DNA of 64,000 bases from Roseicella sp. DB1501 (GTDB lineage Bacteria > Pseudomonadota > Alphaproteobacteria > Acetobacterales > Acetobacteraceae): NCBI RefSeq assembly GCF_013112485.1, contig NZ_JABFHG010000010.1, positions 186,001-250,000 on the forward strand, written 5' to 3'. The notes below the pieces were generated by a model. It was not told the DNA's origin. It worked only from the letters and a program-made list of their open reading frames with translations, and did not search any database. Shown one piece after another: positions 52,671-62,087 of this stretch (its first letter is position 1; each line of letters begins with the position of its first letter). Made by a program: the position numbers and the translations under genes.

Positions 52671-53702
52671 ATGCGCCACGATGCCGCCGGCCCGGAGGGC
52701 CTTGTTCCGACATCCCCCGAGGGCCGCATTCCCGTCCTCGACATCGCCCCGGCCCTGGCGGGCGAGCCTGGCGCCGCAGCGGCGCTGGCCGAGCGCATCG
52801 CGCGGAGCTGCGAGGATACCGGCTTCCTGGTCCTGGCCGGGCACGGCATCGACCCGGCCCTGCCCACCGGCTGCTTCGAGGCCGCAGCCCGCTTCTTCGC
52901 GCTGCCGGAGGAGGAGAAGCTCGCCCTCAGGGTCGGCGAGCTGAATATCGGCTTCCTGCCCACCGGGGCGCAGGTGATCCGCACCTCGAAGGTGGCCGAG
53001 GTGAGGAAGCCGAACCTGAACGAGAGCTTCTACATCATCCGCGACCGCGCCCCGGACCATCCGGACATCGTCAATCGCAAGCCCTTCGTCGGGCTGAACC
53101 GCTGGCCGCCGAACCTGCCCGGCTTCCGCGAGGCGACCATGGCCTATTTCACCGCCATGGAGGCGCTGGCGCAGCGGCTGCTGCCGGTCTTCACCCTGGC
53201 GCTCGGCATGGAGCCCGACTACCTCGCCGGTGATTTCCGCGATCCGAGCTGCACGCTGCGCCTCATCCGCTACCAGCCGCAGCCCGATCCGGAGGAAGGC
53301 CGCTTCGGCTTCGCCCCGCATATCGACACCAATTTCATCACCTTCCTGGCGCAATCCGCCCTGCCCGGGCTTGAGGTGCGGACGCGGGAGGGGGAGTGGC
53401 TGCGGCCGCCCGCCATCCCCGGCACCTTCGTCGTCAACACCGCCGAGATGCTCGGGCGCTATTCCAACGACCGCTTCGCGCCGACGCCGCACCGGGTGGT
53501 GAACCAGAACAACGCGATGCGCTACGCCATCCCCTTCTTCTTCGGCCCGGACAACGACGCGGTGATCCGCCCGGTGCCGAGCTGCGTCACCGCGGCGAAT
53601 CCCTGCCGCTACGAGCCGCTGCGCTACGAGGACCACCGGCGCAAGCTGAACGTCGCCAATTTCGCCCATCGCCAGGCCCAGCCGGCCGATCATGCGGGCT
53701 GA
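52671..53702 (+). CDS. isopenicillin-N-synthase-family 2-oxoglutarate/Fe(II) dioxygenase
   Basis: A 343-residue non-heme iron enzyme of the IPNS/2OG family. The DIOX_N-like start reads GRIPVLDIAPALAGEPGAAA, with DTGFLVLAGHGI. The iron ligands are His and Asp in FAPHIDTNFIT and a distal His in TPHRVVNQ. The 2-oxoglutarate-binding arginine is in AMRYAIPFF; the third residue of the usual RxS is Ile instead of Ser (RYAI). Relatives act in catabolism or secondary metabolism. It is divergent from the amidohydrolase and 70 bp from the acyl-CoA dehydrogenase on the same strand, suggesting a common catabolic route. Confidence 0.87.
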   Translation: MRHDAAGPEGLVPTSPEGRIPVLDIAPALAGEPGAAAALAERIARSCEDTGFLVLAGHGIDPALPTGCFEAAARFFALPEEEKLALRVGELNIGFLPTGAQVIRTSKVAEVRKPNLNESFYIIRDRAPDHPDIVNRKPFVGLNRWPPNLPGFREATMAYFTAMEALAQRLLPVFTLALGMEPDYLAGDFRDPSCTLRLIRYQPQPDPEEGRFGFAPHIDTNFITFLAQSALPGLEVRTREGEWLRPPAIPGTFVVNTAEMLGRYSNDRFAPTPHRVVNQNNAMRYAIPFFFGPDNDAVIRPVPSCVTAANPCRYEPLRYEDHRRKLNVANFAHRQAQPADHAG

Positions 53703-53772
53703 GGGGGGCTTCGCGGCCCCGGCGCGCCGGGTCTAATCTGACGCCAAAGGCGAGACAGCGAGGAAACCGGCC

Positions 53773-54957
53773 ATGGACGGCTTCGATATCGGCGGCATTC
53801 CGGCACTGACCGAGGAGCACCGCATGGTGCGCGACCTCGTCACCAAATTCGTCGAGCGCGACCTGATGCCGCTCGAGCCGGCGGTGCTGAAGCGGGAATC
53901 GGAAGGCCAGCGCTACGGGCTGACGCCGGAAGAAGAGGCGCCGCTGCTCGCCAAGTGCAAGGAGCTCGGCCTCTGGGGCCTCGACGTGCCGGAGGAGTTC
54001 GGCGGCGCCGACCTGCCGCTCGCCGCGCTGATGGCGATCGAGGAGGAGATGGGCCGCACCGTCACGCCCTTCCTTTTCCCGCCCGACAGCCCGAACCTGC
54101 ATATGCTGAAGCTGGCGGCGAATGCCGAGCAGCGGCGGAAATACCTCGAACCCTATGCCCGGGGGGAGATGCGCTCCTCCATCGCCATCTCCGAGCCCGG
54201 CGCCGGCGGCGACCCGGCCGGCATGACCACCCGCGCCGTCAGGGAGGGCGATGGCTGGGTCATCAATGGCCGCAAGATCTGGGTGAGCGGCGTGCCGCGG
54301 GCCGACTTCATCATCCTCATGGCCCGCACCGGCGAGGGCAAGCGGCAGGAGGGCGTCACCGCCTTCATCGTCGAGCGCGGCACGCCGGGCTTCATCATCG
54401 AGCGCGAGATCCCGATGATCGGCGGCCGCCGCACCTATGAGCTGGTCTTCGAGGATTGCCGCGTGCCGGACAGCCAGGTGCTCGGCAAGCTCGGCGAGGG
54501 CTATGCGCCGATGCAGCTCCGGCTGAACGTGCGGCGGCTGCAGATGGGCGCGCGCTGCACCGGCATGGCGCGGCGGGCGCTCGAGATGCTCTGCGAGCAG
54601 GCGAAGAACCGCACCACCTTCGGCGTGAAGCTCGCCGACCGGCAGGCGATCCAGTGGTGGATCGCCGAGGCGGCGACGAAGATCCATGCCTGCCGCCTGA
54701 TGGTGCGCGACGCCGCCGCCAAGCTCGGCGCCGGCGAGCAGGTGCGCAACGAGGCCTCCATGGTGAAGGTCTTCGCCACCGAGATGGCGCAGGAGGTGCT
54801 CGACAACGCCATGCAGACCTTCGGCGCCATGGGCATGACCAAGGAACTGCCGCTGCAGCTCATGGCCAGCCAGGTGCGGGTGCAGCGCATCTATGAGGGG
54901 CCGAGCGAGGTGCATCGCATGGCGATCGCCCGCCGGATCCTGAAGAACGGATTGTAG
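53773..54957 (+). CDS. acyl-CoA dehydrogenase
   Basis: A 394-residue FAD enzyme that desaturates an acyl-CoA. N-terminal helical domain (LTEEHRMVRDLVTKFVERDL), beta domain with AISEPGAGGDPAGMTTRAV and WVINGRKIWVSGVPRADFII, and C-terminal helices with MARRALEMLCEQAKNRTTFG and AMQTFGAMGMTKELPLQLMA. The RVQRIYEGPSEVHRMAIAR end contains the usual catalytic-base position (Glu in the EGPSE stretch). The TAG stop is joined to the edge of a two-hairpin repeat. The next gene, a TPP enzyme, is in the same orientation 172 bp on. Chain length cannot be inferred. Confidence 0.92.
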   Translation: MDGFDIGGIPALTEEHRMVRDLVTKFVERDLMPLEPAVLKRESEGQRYGLTPEEEAPLLAKCKELGLWGLDVPEEFGGADLPLAALMAIEEEMGRTVTPFLFPPDSPNLHMLKLAANAEQRRKYLEPYARGEMRSSIAISEPGAGGDPAGMTTRAVREGDGWVINGRKIWVSGVPRADFIILMARTGEGKRQEGVTAFIVERGTPGFIIEREIPMIGGRRTYELVFEDCRVPDSQVLGKLGEGYAPMQLRLNVRRLQMGARCTGMARRALEMLCEQAKNRTTFGVKLADRQAIQWWIAEAATKIHACRLMVRDAAAKLGAGEQVRNEASMVKVFATEMAQEVLDNAMQTFGAMGMTKELPLQLMASQVRVQRIYEGPSEVHRMAIARRILKNGL

Positions 54958-55057
54958 TAGTCCCCGCGACGTCGCTGCGCGGCGTCGCGGAGGCCTCGGA
55001 TTCGCCCGGCGGCCAAGGGGCGTCACAGCCTGCCGCGGCGAAGCCGCGTCAGGGCAG
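54955..55057. repeat. full copy of the gene-3'-end two-hairpin repeat (plus orientation)
   Basis: Starts with the stop TAG of the acyl-CoA dehydrogenase gene, then TAGTCCCCGCG, hairpin CCGCGACG/CGTCGCGG (54964-54990), the spacer GATTCGCCCGG, and GGGGCGTCACAGCCTGCCGC leading to a second hairpin (GCGGC-GAA-GCCGC core) and CAGGGCAGCGGG. Same order as at 28033-28122 and 56849-56943, in the other direction. It fills the 172 bp before the TPP enzyme gene. Confidence 0.75.
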
Positions 55058-55129
55058 CGGGCAGCGACGGTTCGAAGGGGCGTTCCTGATCCCGGCCTGC
55101 GGGACGGGGCGGTTTCGGGAGGAAACACG

Positions 55130-56821
55130 ATGGCGGACAGCGCCTACAATGTCGGCGACCTGGTGGCGGAATTCCTCGCCCGGATCGGCGTCACCACCTG
55201 CTTCGGCATCGTCTCGGTGCACAATATCCCGATGCTGGACGGCATCGGCCGGCGCAACGCCATCCGCTACGTCATGGCGCGCGGCGAGATGGGCGGGGCG
55301 CACATGGCCGATGCCTATGCCCGCGTCTCCGGCCGGCTCGGGGTGATGTTCTCCTCGACCGGGCCGGGCGCCGCCAACACCGTGCCCGGCCTGGCCGAGG
55401 CGCAGTTCGCCGGCTCCCCGGTGCTGCACATCACCGGCCAGACGCCGACCAAGTTCATCGACCGCGACATGGGCACGGTGCACGACCTGCCCGGCCAGAC
55501 GGCGATGCTCGGCGCCGTCTGCAAGGCGGCCTTCCGCATCCGCTCGGCGCAGGAGGCGCTCGGCCTGCTGACCCGCGCCGCGGCGCTCGCCCTCACCCCG
55601 CCCATGGGCCCGGTCAGCATCGAACTGCCGATCGACGTCCAGCGCACCCCGATCGCCCGCCCCGCCGCGCTCGACAGCCTGGTCCTGCCGGTGCCGCCGC
55701 CGCTGCCGCCGGCCGAGGCGGCGCTCGACGAGGCGGCGGAGATCCTGGCGCGGGCGAAGCGGCCCATGCTCTGGCTCGGCAACGGCGCCAAGGCGGCCGG
55801 CGCCGAGGCGATGGCGCTGCTCGATCTCGGCTTCGGCGCCGTCTCCTCCTGGAACGGGCGCGGGATCATCCCCGAGGATCATCCGATGACCCTCGGCGGC
55901 CTGCACGGCAACGGCGCGCCGCTGGTGCAGGAATTCTATCGCGGCTGCGACGCGATGCTCGTCGTCGGCTCCAAGCTGCGCGGCCATGAGACGATGGAAT
56001 TCGCCCTCCGCCTGCCCGAGCCGCTGCTGCAGGTGGATGTCGATCCGCGCGCCAATGGCCGCACCTATCCGAATGCCGGCTTCGTCTGCGGCGATGCCGG
56101 CCTCGCCATGGCCGGGCTGGCCCGGCGGCTGCGCGGGCGGCTGCGGGTCGATCCGGGCTTCGCCGAGGACTTCGCGGCGATGAAGCGGCGCGCCACCGCC
56201 GAATACCGCGCGACGCTCGGCCCCTATGCCGATGCCCCGGCCATGCTGCGGGAGGCGATGCCGCGCGACGCGCTCTGGGTGCGTGACGTCACCATCAGCA
56301 ACTCCTCCTGGGGCAACCGCATCTTCCCGGTCTATGGGCCGCGCGACGCGGTGCATCCGGTCAGCGCCGCCATCGGGCCGGGCCTGCCGCTCGGCATCGG
56401 CGCCGCCATGGCCGGGATCGAGGGCGGCAAGCCGCGCAAGACCATCGCCATGGTCGGCGATGGCGGCTTCGCCATGAACCAGACCGAGCTCTGGACGGCG
56501 GTGCAGGAGCGGGCCGAGCTGGTGATCCTGGTGATGAACGACCGCGGCTACGGCGTCATCAAGCACATCCAGGGCGCCTTGCAGGACGGCCGCTTCTTCT
56601 ATGCCGATCCGGTGGGGCCGGACCTGCAGAAGCTCGCCGCCGTCGCCGGCCTGCCGGGCTTCAAGGTCGACCGCCTCGAGGCGCTGGGCGAGACGGTGGC
56701 CAAGGCCGTCGCCACGCCGGGGCCGAGCCTGATCGAGGTGGACATGGCGGCGATCGGCGCTTTCCCGCCCTACGCCCCCTATAACGGCATGGGCATCTAC
56801 GCCAAGCGCGCCGCGGAATAG
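55130..56821 (+). CDS. thiamine-pyrophosphate enzyme (acetolactate-synthase family)
   Basis: A 563-residue three-domain TPP enzyme. The PYR domain has the catalytic Glu in YVMARGEMGGAHMADAYARV, and VMFSSTGPGAANTVPGLAEA. The central domain has MLWLGNGAKAAGAEAM. The PP domain has the diphosphate-binding IAMVGDGGFAMNQTELWTAV with ELVILVMNDRGYGVIKHIQ. Sequence alone does not choose between acetolactate synthase, benzoylformate decarboxylase-like, oxalyl-CoA or 2-hydroxyacyl-CoA lyase roles. With an acyl-CoA dehydrogenase and a dioxygenase upstream, breakdown of a hydroxylated or branched acid is a fair guess. ilvH is not present, so it is not the biosynthetic enzyme. Confidence 0.85.
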   Translation: MADSAYNVGDLVAEFLARIGVTTCFGIVSVHNIPMLDGIGRRNAIRYVMARGEMGGAHMADAYARVSGRLGVMFSSTGPGAANTVPGLAEAQFAGSPVLHITGQTPTKFIDRDMGTVHDLPGQTAMLGAVCKAAFRIRSAQEALGLLTRAAALALTPPMGPVSIELPIDVQRTPIARPAALDSLVLPVPPPLPPAEAALDEAAEILARAKRPMLWLGNGAKAAGAEAMALLDLGFGAVSSWNGRGIIPEDHPMTLGGLHGNGAPLVQEFYRGCDAMLVVGSKLRGHETMEFALRLPEPLLQVDVDPRANGRTYPNAGFVCGDAGLAMAGLARRLRGRLRVDPGFAEDFAAMKRRATAEYRATLGPYADAPAMLREAMPRDALWVRDVTISNSSWGNRIFPVYGPRDAVHPVSAAIGPGLPLGIGAAMAGIEGGKPRKTIAMVGDGGFAMNQTELWTAVQERAELVILVMNDRGYGVIKHIQGALQDGRFFYADPVGPDLQKLAAVAGLPGFKVDRLEALGETVAKAVATPGPSLIEVDMAAIGAFPPYAPYNGMGIYAKRAAE

Positions 56822-56848
56822 CACCCGTCGCGCTGCCCCCTGTCGCCT

Positions 56849-56943
56849 CCCGTTGCCCTGCCGCGGCTCCGCCGCGGCAGGCTGTGACGCATCTTCGACC
56901 CCAGGCGAATCACGGGGCCCCCGCGACGGCGCGGGGAATACTA
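56849..56943. repeat. full copy of the gene-3'-end two-hairpin repeat
   Basis: On the + strand it begins CGTTGCCCTGCC, with a perfect 10-bp stem CTGCCGCGGC-TCC-GCCGCGGCAG (56858-56880), then CTGTGACGC, a spacer with CAGGCGAATCACGGG, and the GC-rich stem CCCCCGCG/CGCGGGG, ending AATACTA. The last CTA is the stop (TAG) of the - strand lipoprotein gene. The element lies between that gene and the convergent TPP enzyme gene. Confidence 0.75.
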
Positions 56944-57579
56944 GAACCTACCCCCGCCGCCACCGCCGCCACCCGCGCCGCCGCCACGCGGCGAGCCGAG
57001 CCGGTCGTTGCGGTCCATCTCCTGCTGGGCGAGCACCGCCGCCGCGGCCGCATTCGGCAGCATCGGCATGGCCGCGAGGCGCTGCAGCGTCGCCGCGCCG
57101 CCAGCGGTGAAGACGGGCGGCGCGAGCAGCCGCTCGGCCGCCGCGGCGTCGCCCGCCTGCAAGGCGCGCGAGGCGGCGTAGAGCCCGTTCACCACCTGCT
57201 GCGTCGGCGCGGTCGGCGCGATGCCGAAGGCGGCCTGCACCTCCGGATAGGCGGACTGGAGCTGCACCCCGGCGACCGGGTTCCAGCCGACCCAGCGCGG
57301 GCCGAAGGGGATTTCCGAGGTGAGGAAGGCGTAATTCGCCACCGCCCGCGCCGCATCCGCCGGCCGGCCGGCCACGCTGCCCGGATTGCTGAAGACATAG
57401 GCGGTGTTGATGACCGCGGCGCGCACCGGGTCGCCGGCGCCGACCACCGCATCGTTCGGCAGGCTCGCCCAGCCGAGCGGCGGCTGCTGCGGCGCCAGCC
57501 CGGCGCAGGCGGCGAGCAGCGGCAGGCAGAGCCAGGCGGCATGCCGGGCAAGCCCGGCGCGGCGTCGTTCTTGGGCCAT
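56941..57579 (-). CDS. putative lipoprotein, unknown function
   Basis: A 212-residue product. The N-terminus is basic (MAQERRRAGLARH), then AAWLCLPLLAACAGLA with lipobox LAAC, so a lipoprotein signal is likely. The mature part includes GDPVRAAVINTAYVFSNPGS and ADAARAVANYAFLTSEIPFG, and then an Ala/Pro-rich helical region. The end is a run of glycines with GGGRF. I recognise it only as a family of alphaproteobacterial lipoproteins of unknown function. The TAG stop lies at the edge of a two-hairpin repeat. Confidence 0.72.
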   Translation of the reverse strand: MAQERRRAGLARHAAWLCLPLLAACAGLAPQQPPLGWASLPNDAVVGAGDPVRAAVINTAYVFSNPGSVAGRPADAARAVANYAFLTSEIPFGPRWVGWNPVAGVQLQSAYPEVQAAFGIAPTAPTQQVVNGLYAASRALQAGDAAAAERLLAPPVFTAGGAATLQRLAAMPMLPNAAAAAVLAQQEMDRNDRLGSPRGGGAGGGGGGGGRF

Positions 57580-57755
57580 GAGAGGGGCGTCCTCCTCGAT
57601 GCGCCGCGACGGACCCTGCTCGGACCAGCGGCGGGGCGGCGTCGCCACCCTGATTGATGAACACCTGGGTCGTTCTGCCCGGCTGCGTCAAGGGCCGCCC
57701 CGGCTTTCCGTGCGCCCGCAAGGGTGCATAATCGCCGGAACGAATGGGGGATGCG

Positions 57756-59051
57756 ATGAGCGGCAGCAGCACGGGCAATACGGGCAAGCCAACCGGCTGG
57801 GGGGCCGGCGCGACGGAGACGCCCGCGGCACGCCTGCGCCGGCGCCTTCCCACCTTCGAGGATGCGAATCACCGCGCCCGCTGGCGGGTGGCGCGCTTCG
57901 CCTATGACTTCGTCGCCGGCGGCGTCGGCCAGGGCGCCCCCAATGTCGCGCACAACCGCGCCGCCATGGATGCGGTGCGGATCGTGCCGCGCTACGCCCT
58001 CGACCTCTCGGGCGTCAACATCGCGACCAACCTCTTCGGACGCGACTACGCCGCGCCGGTCGGCGTCGCGCCGATGGGCAATACCGGGCTGGTCTGGCCG
58101 CGCACGGATGCCATCCTCGCCGCCGCGGCCCAGGCGGCGCGCATCCCCTATGTCTCCTCGACCGTCGCCAATGTCGGCATGGAGGAGTTGGCGCGGATCG
58201 CGCCGGACAGCCTCTGGTTCCAGCTCTACGGCCTGCCGGCGGACAACCACCGGCTCTCGCTCGACCTGATCCGGCGGGTGGAGGCGGTGGGGGCGCATGC
58301 CCTCGTCGTCACCCTCGACGTGCCGATGCGGCAGAAGCGCGTGCATGACGTGCGCAACGGGCTGGTGGTGCCCTTCCGCTACCGGCCGCGCACGGTATTC
58401 GACATCGCCCGCGCCCCCTTCTGGGCGCTCGAGATGCTGCGCAAGGGGCAGCCGCGCTTCGAGAACATGAAGAAATACGTGGGCGAGAATGCCTCGGTGG
58501 GCGAGCTCGCCGCCTTCGTGCAGCGCAACATGACCACCGGCGTCACCTGGGACGACATCGCCCGCTTCCGCGAGGCCTGGCCGCGCGCCCTGGTGCTGAA
58601 GGGCATCCAGCATCCGGAGGACGCCGAGCGCGCCGTGGCGCTCGGCGTCGACGGCATCTGGGTCTCGAACCATGGCGGCCGGCAGTTCGACGCCGCGCCG
58701 GCCTCGATCGACACGGTGCCGGCGATCGCCGCCGCGGTCGGCGGGCGGGCGAAGATCCTCTATGACGGCTCCATCCGCTCCGGGCTCGACGTGCTGCGGG
58801 CGCTGGCGGTGGGGGCGGAGTTCTGCTTCGCCGGACGCGCCTTCCTGCTGCCCGTGGCTGCGATCGGCGAGGCGGGCGGCGGCCATGCCACCGCCTCCTT
58901 CATGGAGGAGATCCGCAGCACCTTCGGCCAGGCCGGCATCCGCACTGTCGAGGAGGCGGCGCGGGCTGCGGTGCTGCACCCGAATGCGGTGCGCTTCGAC
59001 CCGGAAGGCAATGCCGCCGGGGTGGAGGCGCCACGCCGGCGCGCGGGCTAG
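57756..59051 (+). CDS. FMN-dependent alpha-hydroxy-acid dehydrogenase
   Basis: A 431-residue enzyme of the L-lactate/glycolate/mandelate oxidase family. FMN-binding barrel: ARFAYDFVAGGVGQGAPN, then APVGVAPMGNTGLVWPRTDA, VSSTVANVGMEELARIAP, FQLYGLPADNHRLSLDLIRR. The active-site His is in GIWVSNHGGRQFD. The phosphate-binding region is GGRAKILYDGSIRSGLDVLR, ALAVGAEFCFAGRAFLL. ATG 57756 has GGGGGA just before it and is chosen over ATG 57744. Its natural hydroxyacid is unknown. It is divergent from the lipoprotein gene and convergent with the CoxE-like gene. Confidence 0.9.
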   Translation: MSGSSTGNTGKPTGWGAGATETPAARLRRRLPTFEDANHRARWRVARFAYDFVAGGVGQGAPNVAHNRAAMDAVRIVPRYALDLSGVNIATNLFGRDYAAPVGVAPMGNTGLVWPRTDAILAAAAQAARIPYVSSTVANVGMEELARIAPDSLWFQLYGLPADNHRLSLDLIRRVEAVGAHALVVTLDVPMRQKRVHDVRNGLVVPFRYRPRTVFDIARAPFWALEMLRKGQPRFENMKKYVGENASVGELAAFVQRNMTTGVTWDDIARFREAWPRALVLKGIQHPEDAERAVALGVDGIWVSNHGGRQFDAAPASIDTVPAIAAAVGGRAKILYDGSIRSGLDVLRALAVGAEFCFAGRAFLLPVAAIGEAGGGHATASFMEEIRSTFGQAGIRTVEEAARAAVLHPNAVRFDPEGNAAGVEAPRRRAG

Positions 59052-59061
59052 GCCGCGCGCC

Positions 59062-60453
59062 CTATCCACCGTCGCGCAGCAGGTCGCCGATCACCCGTTC
59101 GAGCTGCTGCAGGGTGCTGCACATCGCCACCACCCGGCAATGCGGCGCGTAGCGGGGCATGTCGGAATCGCCGGTGCCCCAGAGGGTGCGGTATTCCGGG
59201 TTCAGCCAGACCACCTGCTTCGCCCGCTCCGCCATGGTGGCGAGGATGTCCGCCCGCGGCTCGGTGCGGTTGCCACGGCCGTCGCCGAGGATGATGACCG
59301 TGGTGTGGCTGTCGAGCAGGCGCAGATGCTCGCGCTCGAAATCCGCCAGCGCCATGCCGTAGTTGGAGGAGCCATAGCCGGCGCGCTCCATCACCGCCGG
59401 GATCGCCGCCTCGATGGGCTTCCCTTCCAGGATGTCCGACACCTCGACGAGGTTGCCGCAGAAGGCGAAGGCGTGCAGCCCGGACAGCGCCTCGTTCAGC
59501 GAATATAGGAAGAGCAGCAGGAATTGCGCGACGGCGGCAACCGAGCCGCTGACATCGCAGAGCACCACCAGCTTCGGCTTCTCGATCCGCTCCTGCTTCC
59601 AGATGACGTGGAAGGGGATACCCTCCCAGCCCATGTTGCGCCGCAGCGTGCGGCGCACGTCGAGTACGCCGCGGCGGTCGCGCTTGCGGTTGCGGCCGTA
59701 TTGCGTCGCCAGCCGCCGGGCCATGGCGCGCACAAGCTGGCGCATCCGCTCATGGTCGCGGCGCTCGATGGCGGCGAGGCGGGTCTCGCGCAGCCGCCGC
59801 TCGCGGAAGGCCTCGGTCTCGCCGCGGGCATAGAGCTGCAAGGCCTGCTCGACGAAGCCCCGCACCTGCTCGCGCAGCCGTTCCCGCCCCCGGCGCAGGC
59901 GCTGGCCGCGCTCGCTCTCCGGCGCGGCGGCGATGGCGCGGTCGAGCGCCTGCAGCCCCATGCGGTCCAGGATGCGGCGGGTGAAGAGGTTGACCTGGGT
60001 GAAGAGGGCGATGTTGCCGAGCCCGGCCTCCTGCCCGGCCCGCTCCACCGCCGCGGCCAGCGCCGCCTGGTCGTTGGCGAGCAGCATCCGCGCCAGGTCG
60101 CCGCCGCTGCCGGCGCCGCCGCCCTCCCCGCCCTCGCCGCCGCCGCCCTGGCCTTCACCGGATTGCGGCGGATCAGGCCGGTCGGCGGGCGGCGCCTCGC
60201 CCGCGCCGCCATCCGGCCCGCCCTCCTCGCCATAGTCGCCGCGGCGGAAGAAAAGCTCGAAGACCTCGCCGAAGGACTGCTTCTCCTCGGCCGTCTTGGC
60301 CAGCACCAGGGAGAGCGTGTCCTTCAGCCGCGCCCGGTCGGCGAAGCCCACCACCTGCACCGCCCGGGTGGCGTCGATGCTCTCGGCCGGCGAGATGCGC
60401 AGCCCGGCCCCGCGCGCGGCCCGGAAGAAGTCGAGCAGCGGCCCCTCGGTCAC
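59062..60453 (-). CDS. CoxE-like protein with von Willebrand factor A domain
   Basis: A 463-residue protein. The N-terminus (LLDFFRAARGAGLRISPAES) matches CoxE-type VWA proteins. A Gly/Glu-rich linker (SGEGQGGGGEGGEGGGAGSG) follows, then a helical segment and a VWA domain with the metal-ion site KLVVLCDVSGSVAAVAQFLL (DxSxS), and GSSNYGMALADFE. CoxE and its AAA+ partner CoxD act together in metal-cluster insertion in CO dehydrogenases, but many genomes carry pairs without such targets. The gene follows the MoxR gene by 28 bp on the same strand. No cox structural gene is in the window. Confidence 0.85.
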   Translation of the reverse strand: MTEGPLLDFFRAARGAGLRISPAESIDATRAVQVVGFADRARLKDTLSLVLAKTAEEKQSFGEVFELFFRRGDYGEEGGPDGGAGEAPPADRPDPPQSGEGQGGGGEGGEGGGAGSGGDLARMLLANDQAALAAAVERAGQEAGLGNIALFTQVNLFTRRILDRMGLQALDRAIAAAPESERGQRLRRGRERLREQVRGFVEQALQLYARGETEAFRERRLRETRLAAIERRDHERMRQLVRAMARRLATQYGRNRKRDRRGVLDVRRTLRRNMGWEGIPFHVIWKQERIEKPKLVVLCDVSGSVAAVAQFLLLFLYSLNEALSGLHAFAFCGNLVEVSDILEGKPIEAAIPAVMERAGYGSSNYGMALADFEREHLRLLDSHTTVIILGDGRGNRTEPRADILATMAERAKQVVWLNPEYRTLWGTGDSDMPRYAPHCRVVAMCSTLQQLERVIGDLLRDGG

Positions 60454-60481
60454 GGCGCGGCCGGGGATTTCGGAACCGGGC

Positions 60482-61438
<957 letters not shown>

Positions 61439-61600
61439 GTGGCGGCAGAACTCATGCGGGACGTCTCCGGCCTTGCTGCGGATGCTTCGCCGCGATCATG
61501 GACCGGGCGGCGGCATGGCACAAATCCGCGGCGCTGATTCCGCCCCGCCACGAACTGTTCTAGGCTGTACCGGAAGGAAACAGGTCCAAGGGGGGTCTCG

Positions 61601-62080
61601 GTGCATTTGTCCGACCGGGTGACGGGCGGGGTCCTCATGGTCCTTGGCGCCGCCGCCGCCATTGCCGGCTCCCGCCTGCCGGCCGTGCCCGGCCAGGAGG
61701 TGGGGCCGGCCGCCTTCCCCCTGCTCATCGGCAGCGGCCTCGTTCTCTGCGGCGCCCTCATCGCCTTCGGCATCGGCCGCAGCTTCGAGGTGCCGGAGGA
61801 GGAGGAAGCGCCGCCCGGCCCTTCCTCCTCCCCCTGGCGGCCCGGCGGGCCGCGCGCCCTGGTGCCGCCGGCCCTGCTGCTCTTCTACGTGCTGGCCGCC
61901 GACCGGCTCGGCTTCCTGCTCACCGGCGCGGTCATGGTCTTCGTCGCCGCCCTCGCCCTCGGCGCCCGGCCGCGCCTGGCCGTGCCGATGGCCATCGTCG
62001 CGCCGCTGCTGGTGCATCTCGCCTTCTACAAGCTGCTGCGGGTGCCCTTGCCCGAAGGCCTGCTGGCGGCGCCGTGGTGA
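61601..62080 (+). CDS. tctB: tripartite tricarboxylate transporter, small membrane subunit TctB
   Basis: A 159-residue membrane protein starting with GTG 61601. Hydrophobic segments: VTGGVLMVLGAAAAIAGSRL, FPLLIGSGLVLCGALIAFG, and a C-terminal pair (ALVPPALLLFYVLAADRLGF and [20 protein letters not shown]) as in TctB proteins of Roseomonas-type bacteria. A Glu/Pro-rich loop (EVPEEEEAPPG) lies in the middle. The small subunit pairs with TctA, whose gene begins only 7 bp on, so both are in one transcript. The transporter uses a periplasmic binding protein and an ion gradient. Confidence 0.85.
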   Translation: MHLSDRVTGGVLMVLGAAAAIAGSRLPAVPGQEVGPAAFPLLIGSGLVLCGALIAFGIGRSFEVPEEEEAPPGPSSSPWRPGGPRALVPPALLLFYVLAADRLGFLLTGAVMVFVAALALGARPRLAVPMAIVAPLLVHLAFYKLLRVPLPEGLLAAPW

Positions 62081-62087
62081 CCGGCCG

